Positions 1-5,805 of a stretch of DNA of 7,665 bases are shown piece by piece. The notes beneath the pieces were generated by a model. It saw only the letters and a program-made list of their open reading frames with translations, was not told the origin of the DNA and ran no database searches. How positions within the stretch are numbered: the first letter of the stretch is position 1; each line of letters opens with the position of its first letter. Where the stretch lies: positions 1-7,665 of the forward strand of contig QMQE01000124.1 in NCBI GenBank assembly GCA_003650445.1, read 5' to 3'. The position numbers and the translations under genes are program-made. The DNA is from Acidobacteriota bacterium (GTDB lineage Bacteria; Acidobacteriota; Holophagae; Thermotomaculales; Thermotomaculaceae).

Positions 1-117
1 AGGACTAATTGAGGAGCGATGTTTTTGGAGAAGTCAGTGCTGTTTGTCCCATCTGATGGAAATATGTTCGTTTAATTACTGAACCAAAATGATGTTAAGA
101 GCCAAACCCGGACACCG

Positions 118-168
118 TTCTTCTTTTTCTTCTTTCCTTTCTTCCTTTTTCTTCCTGCCCCTTCTTCT
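118..168 (+). repeat. Polypyrimidine tract
   Basis: Positions 118-156 are 39 consecutive C/T bases. After one G at 157, another 11 pyrimidines follow (158-168). The tract is built from irregular TTCTT, CTTCC and TTTCCT blocks, not a clean unit. Such mirror-like pyrimidine runs can form triplex DNA under supercoiling or give an unstructured leader if transcribed. Neither role is shown by the sequence. It resembles in style the low-complexity spacers elsewhere in the window. Confidence 0.7.
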
Positions 169-201
169 GATAAATTTGAATTCGGGGAAAGGAAAAAGTG
201 T

Positions 202-313
202 TTTACATACAATCACAGGAAGAATAAAATAATTCCGGGAAGTAAGAAAGATAATAACAAATAATTAACCTTATCCCTCTGATTCAGTGCGTATGCCTAA
301 TCATTTACATACA
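202..313 (+). repeat. Direct repeat TTTACATACA, two copies upstream of mgtE
   Basis: TTTACATACA occurs exactly at 202-211 and again at 304-313, 102 bp apart. The second copy ends 36 bp before the mgtE start. Both are followed within about 25 bases by an AGGAAG-like string. The pair could be a repeated binding site for a regulator of mgtE, or chance in AT-rich sequence. There is no supporting symmetry. Confidence 0.3.
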
Positions 314-349
314 GACAACGACACGGATAACGATCAAAGGAAGTAAAAA

Positions 350-1708
350 ATGCTAAAAAATTTTAAACAGGATATGCTTGAACTGATTAAGCAGAAAAAC
401 TGGGAAAAACTGAAAAAACAAATTCCATCGTTACCAATCCCGGACATAACCGATATTTTAAACAATATAGACAACGCTGAAAAAATAATAATCTTAGGAT
501 TGCTCCGGACTGACATTCAGGCCGATGTATTCTCCGAATTTGATATTGAAACGCAAAAACAAATAATCACCAGTCTAACTGAAAATCAAATTAAAAAAAT
601 TGTTTCAGAATTGGCGCCCGATGACAGAACAGAGTTATTTGAAACACTCTCCCCGAAACTCACACAGCACATTCTTAATATTCTTGATGCAGATGAAAGG
701 AAAAAGGTTTTGGAATTTCTCGGATATCCTGACAATAGTGTTGGACGGCTAATGACCACGGAATATGTGGCATTGAAAATTGACTGGACAATAAAGCAGG
801 CAATTCAGCACATTAAAGAATGGGGTAAAGATGCGGAAACCATTGACATGGTTTACGTTGTTGACAACAGCTGGAAACTTCTTGATGATATTCCAATCAG
901 AAGAATTCTCCTTGCAAATGAAGATCAAACCGTAAAAGACATCATGGATCATCATTTTATCTCTATTAATGTAAATGCTGACCAGGAAGACGCAATCAAA
1001 TTATTTCGAAAATACAATCTTGTCGCACTTCCTGTAACAGATTCAAACAATAACTTTTTAGGAATAATTACAGTGGATGACATTTTAGATGTTCTACAGG
1101 AAGAAAATACCGAAGACATCGCAAAAATGTCCGCTGTTGACATTGAAACGAAAGATCTGGGATTTATTACAGACTTAAAAAAAGTTCCGGTAAAAACAAT
1201 CTTCAAAAGCAGAATCGTCTGGCTGTTTGCTCTTTTGCTTATGGATTTAATAACAGGTGGCATTATTCAGGGTTTCGAAACAACAATCGCAAAATACGTC
1301 GTTCTGGTTACGTTCTTGCCTGTATTGGTAGATACAGCTGGTAATGCGGGAAGCCAATCTGCCACCCTCGTTATCCGGGCCCTGGCGTTGGGAACCGTAC
1401 AAAAAAAAGACTGGCTATACTTGCTTGGCAAAGAATTAACAGTTTCCAGCTTGTTGGGTATTGTTATGGGAGTTGGAATTTCCATAATGGGATTTGTCAG
1501 GGGAAAAAGTTTTTTAATAGCAGAAGTCGTCGTTGTATCAATGATTGTAAATGTAATTATTGGCAGTTTAATCGGAATTCTATTACCTTTTATTTTTGCG
1601 AAATTCAAAAAAGACCCGGCAACAGCCAGTACCCCTTTAATTACAACCCTGGCAGACATAATTGGCACAGGCATCTTTTTGAGTATTGCATTTTTAATAC
1701 TTGGATAA
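350..1708 (+). CDS. mgtE: Magnesium transporter MgtE
   Basis: Inner-membrane Mg2+ channel/transporter of 452 aa, close to the usual MgtE length of about 450. The layout is standard. An acidic helical N domain covers about residues 1-130, with DDRTELFETL at 91-100. Tandem CBS domains follow at about 135-195 and 196-257, with VGRLMTTEYV at 131-140 and VKDIMDHHFISI at 195-206. Next come a connecting (plug) helix at about 262-286 and five membrane segments from about 288 to 451. The pore signatures are present: LPVLVDTAGNAGSQ at 323-336, and DPATASTPLITTLADIIG at 422-439, where D436 matches the Mg2+-binding aspartate of the last membrane helix. In characterised MgtE the N and CBS domains sense cytosolic Mg2+ and gate the pore. 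The start is supported by AAAGGAAG at 336-343, 6 nt before ATG. The gene is markedly AT-rich (about 23-32% GC in several sampled 60-base lines, higher near the pore motif), unlike the suf genes. No functional link to the suf operon is implied by adjacency. Confidence 0.95.
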   Translation: MLKNFKQDMLELIKQKNWEKLKKQIPSLPIPDITDILNNIDNAEKIIILGLLRTDIQADVFSEFDIETQKQIITSLTENQIKKIVSELAPDDRTELFETLSPKLTQHILNILDADERKKVLEFLGYPDNSVGRLMTTEYVALKIDWTIKQAIQHIKEWGKDAETIDMVYVVDNSWKLLDDIPIRRILLANEDQTVKDIMDHHFISINVNADQEDAIKLFRKYNLVALPVTDSNNNFLGIITVDDILDVLQEENTEDIAKMSAVDIETKDLGFITDLKKVPVKTIFKSRIVWLFALLLMDLITGGIIQGFETTIAKYVVLVTFLPVLVDTAGNAGSQSATLVIRALALGTVQKKDWLYLLGKELTVSSLLGIVMGVGISIMGFVRGKSFLIAEVVVVSMIVNVIIGSLIGILLPFIFAKFKKDPATASTPLITTLADIIGTGIFLSIAFLILG

Positions 1709-1900
1709 CGCTGTCCCTTTGAAAAGGAATTCTGCATTTTTCCCCGGCATTTGAATAATCAGACAGAAAAGGGAAATAGAGGGAAATAGGGGAAAGGTAA
1801 ATAATGATTTCCCTGGTAACCTATTCTCCTGACTCATTGATGCCAGAAATGCAAAAGGACCACTCATGACAATATGAACCCCTCTATCCCTTTCCTCTCG

Positions 1901-1931
1901 CACCCACACTCGCACTTTCATTTACACTTTA
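1901..1931 (-). repeat. Degenerate hexamer-periodic tract, copy 1
   Basis: From 1908 the + strand reads ACTCGC, ACTTTC, ATTTAC, ACTTTA: hexads with a shared A-start pattern. On the minus strand these are GTGCGA/GTGAAA-like units. The 14-mer CACTCGCACTTTCA at 1907-1920 recurs exactly at 7618-7631 in the tail, in the same orientation. This suggests one dispersed intergenic repeat family. Confidence 0.6.
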
Positions 1932-1964
1932 TGGCGTCCATGCCAAACTTTTTTCATTTTCCTC

Positions 1965-1992
1965 TTTACTTTTTAGTAATGTTTGTTATATT
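1965..1992 (+). promoter_or_regulatory. Putative sigma70-type promoter of the Rrf2-suf operon with a small inverted repeat
   Basis: TTTACT (1965-1970) and TATATT (1987-1992), 16 bp apart, match the -35 and -10 consensus at 4/6 and 5/6. Transcription would start near 1999, right at the ribosome binding site, giving a very short leader. TTACT-TTTT-AGTAA (1966-1979) is a perfect short inverted repeat overlapping the -35 box. That placement would suit an operator through which the Rrf2 protein represses its own operon. It is not a clear match to known IscR or SufR sites, so the operator role is inference. Confidence 0.35.
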
Positions 1993-1998
1993 GGGTAC

Positions 1999-2005
1999 AG
2001 GAGGG
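1999..2005 (+). promoter_or_regulatory. Shine-Dalgarno AGGAGGG that sets the Rrf2 start
   Basis: AGGAGGG lies 6 nt before ATG 2012. It favours that start over in-frame upstream codons from 1874. The upstream extension would be 46 residues of His/Phe/Pro-rich sequence translated from the low-complexity spacer. Confidence 0.85.
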
Positions 2006-2011
2006 TTGATT

Positions 2012-2461
2012 ATGAACTTTACGGCATTGCAGACAAACGGGCTGAAACTCATGCTATCGATTGCGCAGAAAAGCAACGGTGCGCCGGTACAGGCTCCCGT
2101 ACTCGCCAAATTTGAGAACCTGAAGGTTGGTTATGTGGGAAAGATTCTTTTCAAGCTCCGAAAAGGCGGGCTGATTCAGGCGGTCCGGGGAAAAAACGGA
2201 GGATATTCACTGTCAAGGAACGGCACTGAAATTTCTGTTTTTGATGTCCTGAAGGCACTGGAGGTAAAGGAATTTGATAACCAGGTCTGCCCCAATGTCC
2301 GAAAAAACAACCCCTGTGCCCATTCACTGGATTGCGCACTCCGGCCTGTGATGCAATCTATTGATCATTATATTGAAAAGCTCACGTCATCCATTTCATT
2401 AACCGACCTGATTCAGGATGAGAAGGAAATGGTGGGACAACTGCAACAGATGGGGATGTAA
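2012..2461 (+). CDS. Rrf2/IscR-family Fe-S-sensing transcriptional regulator
   Basis: Cytoplasmic winged-helix DNA-binding regulator of 149 aa, normal for Rrf2 proteins. The helix-turn-helix lies at about residues 25-55. The family wing follows, with KLRKGGLIQAVRGKNGGYSL at 48-67. Three cysteines, C93, C102 and C108, with H104 between the last two, sit where IscR carries its cluster-binding cysteines. The spacing here is C-x8-C-x5-C, against C-x5-C-x5-C in E. coli IscR. A long C-terminal helix (about 110-145) would give the dimer interface. It heads the suf cluster, 43 nt before sufC, so the likely role is repressing or tuning suf expression according to Fe-S supply, with autoregulation. An NsrR-like nitric oxide response is possible from the family alone, but the location favours a SufR/IscR-like job. 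An in-frame open stretch back to 1874 is rejected because the strong ribosome binding site and the family N-terminus both point to 2012. Confidence 0.9.
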   Translation: MNFTALQTNGLKLMLSIAQKSNGAPVQAPVLAKFENLKVGYVGKILFKLRKGGLIQAVRGKNGGYSLSRNGTEISVFDVLKALEVKEFDNQVCPNVRKNNPCAHSLDCALRPVMQSIDHYIEKLTSSISLTDLIQDEKEMVGQLQQMGM

Positions 2462-2504
2462 AGCCATTCCCTGATTAACAGACCTTTCAAAATTAAGGAG
2501 AATC

Positions 2505-3251
2505 ATGATGTCACTCTTATCAATACGCAATTTCTCCGTCTCCATTGAGAACAAGGAAATCCTACACGATCTCAGTATGGAGGTGGAAGCAGATACCCTC
2601 ACGGTTGTGATGGGGAAAAATGGAACAGGGAAGTCCACCCTTGCCTACGCGCTGATGGGCCACCCTGCCTATAAGGTACCCTCCGGGGAAGCTATTTTCA
2701 ACGGCGAACCGATTGTGGGCATGGCAGCAGACAAAATCGCAAAAATGGGGATGTTCCTCGGCTTTCAGCAGCCGGTAGAGGTGCCAGGGGTTACGGTTGT
2801 GAAGTTCCTGCAGACCGCCACCCGGGCACTGAACGGCGGCGAACTGAATTACGATATTTTTCAGGAAGAGCTGCTTACTGTTTTGGAGAAGCTGGGGATT
2901 GACCAGAGTTTCCTGTACCGCTACCTCAATGACGGCTTCTCCGGTGGTGAGAAGAAGCGATTGGAAATTCTTCAGCTTTTGATGCTGAAACCGAAACTGG
3001 CAATTCTGGATGAACCGGATTCCGGCCTGGATGTGGATGCCATGAAGGTAGTGGCAGAAGGGATCAATATGGCCCGGAAAAACGGTACCGCGATTCTCCT
3101 CATTACCCACTATAAACGGCTTTTGAATTACCTTAACCCGGATCGGGTGATTGTCCTTGCCGACGGCACCCTTGCGAGAGACGGCGGTATGGAACTGGCG
3201 GATAAAATCGAATCGGACGGATATGATTTTCTCACAAGCCGGATTTCCTGA
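2505..3251 (+). CDS. sufC: Fe-S assembly ATPase SufC
   Basis: ABC-type ATPase of the SufBC2D scaffold, soluble rather than membrane-bound, 248 aa as usual for SufC. Walker A is GKNGTGKST at 37-45. The Q-loop is GFQQP at 86-90. The SufC signature FSGGEKKR is at 145-152. Walker B and D-loop are LAILDEPDSGLDVD at 165-178, with catalytic E170, and the H-loop histidine is H202. ATP binding and dimerisation of SufC drive the conformational change that opens the SufB-SufD interface for cluster assembly. AAGGAG at 2495-2500 precedes two adjacent ATGs, 4 nt before 2505 and 7 nt before 2508. The second may be the real start, a difference of one residue. There is no terminator-like structure in the 43-nt gap after the regulator, and sufB follows after 17 nt, so it is co-transcribed. 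No key residue is missing. Confidence 0.97.
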   Translation: MMSLLSIRNFSVSIENKEILHDLSMEVEADTLTVVMGKNGTGKSTLAYALMGHPAYKVPSGEAIFNGEPIVGMAADKIAKMGMFLGFQQPVEVPGVTVVKFLQTATRALNGGELNYDIFQEELLTVLEKLGIDQSFLYRYLNDGFSGGEKKRLEILQLLMLKPKLAILDEPDSGLDVDAMKVVAEGINMARKNGTAILLITHYKRLLNYLNPDRVIVLADGTLARDGGMELADKIESDGYDFLTSRIS

Positions 3252-3268
3252 GCCGGAAGGAAAGCGCC

Positions 3269-4669
3269 ATGAAAGATAATTTTACGACCATTAACGAAGA
3301 CTACAAATACGGCTTTTCAAATCCCGAGGATTACCTGTATAAGGCACCGGCAGGATTGAATGAAGACGTGGTCCGGGCCATTTCCGCCATGAAGCATGAG
3401 CCGGAGTGGATGCTGGAATTCCGCCTGAAGAGTTATAAAAAGTTCATGGAAATGCCAATGCCGTGGTGGGGCAACCAGGAAATTATAAATGCCATTGATT
3501 TTTCAAAAATCCACTACTTCGTCAAGGCGAAAGGCGGTACCACCTGGGATGATGTACCCACGGACATCAAGGACACTTTTGAAAAGCTGGGGATTCCGGA
3601 AGCGGAACGCAAGTTCCTCGGCGGCGTGACGGCTCAATATGAGTCCGAGGTTGTGTATCATTCCATGAAAAAGGAATTTGCAGATCAGGGCATTGTTTTC
3701 CTCGATATGGATTCCGCGCTGAAAGAGTACCCTGAACTGGTGAAGAGGTACTTCGGCACGGTGATTCCCTTTACCGACAACAAGTTTGCGGCACTCAATT
3801 CAGCCGTGTGGTCCGGTGGCAGTTTCATCTATGTGCCAAAGGGTACCAGGGTGGACACTCCACTGCAGGCCTATTTCAGAATTAACGCCAAGAATATGGG
3901 CCAATTTGAACGGACGCTGATTATTGCGGATGAGGCCTCCGATGTTCATTACATCGAGGGATGTACCGCTCCATCTTATTCGGCAGATTCCCTCCACGCC
4001 GCAGTAGTGGAACTTGTTGCGTTGGACGGCGCGAAAATCCGGTATTCCACCATTCAGAACTGGTCGAATAATGTGCTGAATCTCGTGACCAAACGGGCCG
4101 CCGCATACCGGAACGCGGTCGTAGAATGGGTGGACGGCAATATCGGTTCCAAACTGACCATGAAATATCCCGCCGTTCTCCTCAAAGGTGAAGGCGCTCA
4201 TGGAGAAATCCTCACGGTAGCAATGGCGGGAAACGGCCAGCATCAGGACAGCGGCGCCAAGGTGTTTCACCTGGCATCCAACACCACGTCCAGGATCATC
4301 TCCAAATCAATTTCAAAGGGCAAGGGGCGCGCCTCTTACCGGGGCTGGGTTAAGACGATTCCCGGTGCCGAAAACTGCGTGTCCGATGTCCGCTGTGACG
4401 CGCTTATGTTCGGCGACGAGTCGAGAAGCGACACCTACCCCCGGATGGAAATCTATGAACCATCAACAAAGCTGACCCACGAGGCCACCGTATCCCGGGT
4501 ACAGGATGACCAGCTCTTTTACCTGATGAACCGGGGACTCTCGGAAACAGAGGCCTCTTCACTGATTGTCAACGGGTTTTTGGAACCCTTTACCAAAGAA
4601 CTGCCCATGGAATATGCCGTTGAACTGAACCGGCTGGTGGCTTTGGAAATGGACGGCTCCATCGGATGA
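3269..4669 (+). CDS. sufB: Fe-S cluster scaffold protein SufB
   Basis: Core subunit of the SufBC2D complex, where sulfur is received and the nascent Fe-S cluster is built. It is 466 aa, shorter than E. coli SufB (495 aa) and similar to the compact type of Gram-positive bacteria. R204 and N206 (YFRINAKNMGQFERT at 202-216) and C232 (EGCTAP at 230-235) correspond to E. coli R226, N228 and C254 of the internal sulfur-transfer path. C376 (VRCDALMFGDES at 374-385), H404 and E405 keep the 28- and 29-residue spacing of E. coli C405, H433 and E434 at the SufD interface. The end LPMEYAVELNRLVALEMDG (446-464) is typical. The residue before H404 is Thr where E. coli has Glu. The start is supported by AAGGAAAG at 3257-3264, a few bases before ATG. 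The stop overlaps a possible upstream sufD start codon, indicating tight coupling. Confidence 0.97.
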   Translation: MKDNFTTINEDYKYGFSNPEDYLYKAPAGLNEDVVRAISAMKHEPEWMLEFRLKSYKKFMEMPMPWWGNQEIINAIDFSKIHYFVKAKGGTTWDDVPTDIKDTFEKLGIPEAERKFLGGVTAQYESEVVYHSMKKEFADQGIVFLDMDSALKEYPELVKRYFGTVIPFTDNKFAALNSAVWSGGSFIYVPKGTRVDTPLQAYFRINAKNMGQFERTLIIADEASDVHYIEGCTAPSYSADSLHAAVVELVALDGAKIRYSTIQNWSNNVLNLVTKRAAAYRNAVVEWVDGNIGSKLTMKYPAVLLKGEGAHGEILTVAMAGNGQHQDSGAKVFHLASNTTSRIISKSISKGKGRASYRGWVKTIPGAENCVSDVRCDALMFGDESRSDTYPRMEIYEPSTKLTHEATVSRVQDDQLFYLMNRGLSETEASSLIVNGFLEPFTKELPMEYAVELNRLVALEMDGSIG

Positions 4670-4676
4670 GCCTCAT

Positions 4677-4680
4677 GGAG
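4677..4680 (+). promoter_or_regulatory. Shine-Dalgarno GGAG favouring the sufD start at 4687
   Basis: GGAG ends 6 nt before ATG 4687. The alternative ATG at 4666 overlaps the sufB stop (ATGA) but has no comparable purine box before it. Confidence 0.55.
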
Positions 4681-4686
4681 AATAAT

Positions 4687-5784
4687 ATGAGTATCCAGGC
4701 AGATTTAGAACGATTTCCCACTCGCCTTCACGAAGACTGGCGGTATTTCCGTATGAAAAAAGACGAATTGAAGAAAATTCTGGATAAAGGGCAGCTGCCG
4801 CAGTCCGGCTCAAGGGCAAGCTTTGCAGACGCCGCCCTCCGACACCCTGAATCCGCGTCAAGAAAGGAGGCAGAGGCACTCTTTCGCCACAATGCCTTCC
4901 GGTTTCAGGAAGACACCTTCTCCGGGCTGGTGCAAGACTATGCCACTCCGGACATCCTGGTTTTGCAGGGAACATCGGAGGTCCCCGAGATTGTTATTGC
5001 CACCGAAAAAGGCCGGGAAGTGCACCCCGCCGATGTCCGCATCCTGCTGAATCCCGGTGTCACCGCTGAACTGACGGTTCAGGTGGACGCGGCGGTGGCC
5101 GACAGCTTTATCAGCGCTGAAATCCGGGTGTACATCCCGGAAAATGCCTCTTTGAAGCTGAACCTGTCCTCATCTGCGGCTGAGGGTGCGTTCGCAATGG
5201 TCAGGACCCGGGTAAGGCTGGCGGAAAACGCCAAACTGCTATTTTCCAACCTCCAGGCCCCAGCGGGCCATGTGAGAAGTGAAGCCCACTTTGATCTGTC
5301 CGGCAAGGATGCGGGCCTGAAACTGCACCAGGCAGTTATTGCCGGGGGTTCTGCCATCAACGACACGGTATTGAAAGCCATCCACTCCGCCCCGAAAACA
5401 ACTTCCGACATGCACACAATCACCTATGCGGCGGGGAAAAGCCGATCTTCATTGAATGGCTTGATCCACGTGAAGCCCGGCAGCGAGGACGTTGGTGCCT
5501 ACCAGCAGGCAAAGAACTACATCCTGTCGCCAAAGGCCTTCTCCGTTGGATACCCACAACTGGAGATTGAGAACCAGAACGTCTCCTGCTCCCATGGCAC
5601 CACCATGCACTCCTTTGACGAAAATCAACTCTTTTACCTGAACGCCAGGGGTATTCCCTCTGAACAGGCGAAGCGAATGATTCTGAAAGGGAATCTGGAT
5701 TACTTTTTTCGCAGAATGAACGAACCGCAAAAGAAGCAATTCCTGAAAAAATCTTATGCTATCATTGATGCATTATCGATTTAA
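4687..5784 (+). CDS. sufD: Fe-S assembly scaffold protein SufD
   Basis: SufB paralogue that completes the SufBC2D scaffold and is linked mainly to iron entry at the SufB-SufD interface. From ATG 4687 it is 365 aa. The N-terminal helical part carries the common EDWRYF motif (16-21). A beta-helix core follows at about 90-290. The C-terminal signature reads SSLNGLIHVKPGSEDVGAYQ (254-273), then NQNVSCSHGTT (296-306). C301 and H303 match E. coli C358 and H360, the latter essential for cluster formation. The end DENQLFYLNARGIPSEQAKR (311-330) is the region shared with SufB. An alternative start at 4666, overlapping the sufB stop, would add MSLMENN. The ribosome binding site at 4677-4680 makes 4687 more likely, and ATG 4675 is also possible. 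Sequence identity to SufB is low apart from the C-terminal part, as expected for this pair. Confidence 0.95.
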   Translation: MSIQADLERFPTRLHEDWRYFRMKKDELKKILDKGQLPQSGSRASFADAALRHPESASRKEAEALFRHNAFRFQEDTFSGLVQDYATPDILVLQGTSEVPEIVIATEKGREVHPADVRILLNPGVTAELTVQVDAAVADSFISAEIRVYIPENASLKLNLSSSAAEGAFAMVRTRVRLAENAKLLFSNLQAPAGHVRSEAHFDLSGKDAGLKLHQAVIAGGSAINDTVLKAIHSAPKTTSDMHTITYAAGKSRSSLNGLIHVKPGSEDVGAYQQAKNYILSPKAFSVGYPQLEIENQNVSCSHGTTMHSFDENQLFYLNARGIPSEQAKRMILKGNLDYFFRRMNEPQKKQFLKKSYAIIDALSI

Positions 5785-5790
5785 ATGTGT

Positions 5791-5800
5791 AAAGGGGGAA
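5791..5800 (+). promoter_or_regulatory. Shine-Dalgarno AAAGGGGGAA that sets the sufS start
   Basis: This purine box lies 5 nt before ATG 5806. It falls inside the reading frame if the earlier ATG 5785 (directly after the sufD stop) is used. That makes 5806 the likely start and removes seven residues (MCKGGIA) not expected in SufS. Confidence 0.8.
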
Positions 5801-5805
5801 TTGCA

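Larger units (their letters stand above)
1..349. other. Non-coding leader upstream of mgtE
   Basis: No convincing gene is seen. One forward frame is open from the window edge to a stop at 80-82, but its 26 codons show no recognisable family and are Cys/Trp-rich, so it is not called. The stretch holds a long pyrimidine tract (118-168), a repeated TTTACATACA, and AT-rich sequence from about 220 to 349. No well-spaced sigma70 promoter stands out: TTGAAT at 176-181 and TACAAT at 208-213 are 26 bp apart, too far for a standard promoter. I could not recognise the landmarks of an Mg2+ riboswitch (M-box) by eye, but an RNA covariance search would be needed to exclude one. Confidence 0.6.
1709..2011. 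other. mgtE to Rrf2 spacer with low-complexity repeats and promoter region
   Basis: This 303-bp spacer has no supported gene. After mgtE there is a weak CCTT-TGAA-AAGG hairpin (1716-1727) with a T-run only from 1736, so termination is uncertain. Positions 1771-1800 are three degenerate purine-rich decamers (GGGAAATAGA, GGGAAATAGG, GGAAAGGTAA). GGGAAA at 1790-1795 and TTTCCC at 1808-1813 form a 6-bp inverted repeat with a 12-nt loop. Positions 1881-1931 are pyrimidine-rich and hexamer-periodic, related to the window's 3' tail. The last 50 bp carry the putative regulator promoter. Confidence 0.7.

Noticed and set aside
2..82. C-terminal end of an upstream gene
   Set aside because: The frame is open for 26 codons but the peptide is Cys/Trp-rich and matches nothing I recognise.
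1..349. M-box Mg2+ riboswitch ahead of mgtE
   Set aside because: Expected from some mgtE genes, but I could not find its conserved blocks or a terminator-like stem by eye. A covariance model search would decide.
1267..1737. Minus-strand open frame of 156 codons opposite the mgtE membrane domain
   Set aside because: Shadow of a clearly coding membrane region; no independent ribosome binding site or family.
1716..1740. Terminator after mgtE
   Set aside because: The stem CCTT/AAGG is 4 bp and the T-run begins 9 nt later, so it is not convincing.
1694..1921. Minus-strand open frame of 75 codons between mgtE and the regulator
   Set aside because: It starts in the hexamer-periodic tract and ends inside mgtE. 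Low-complexity start and no recognisable domain.
2562..3110. Minus-strand open frame of 182 codons inside sufC
   Set aside because: It lies wholly opposite sufC, which has all ABC ATPase motifs. The antisense product is His/Gln-rich and unrecognisable.
4666..4686. Upstream sufD start overlapping the sufB stop
   Set aside because: The ATGA overlap is attractive, but no ribosome binding site precedes it, whereas GGAG is well placed for 4687. Kept as an alternative only.
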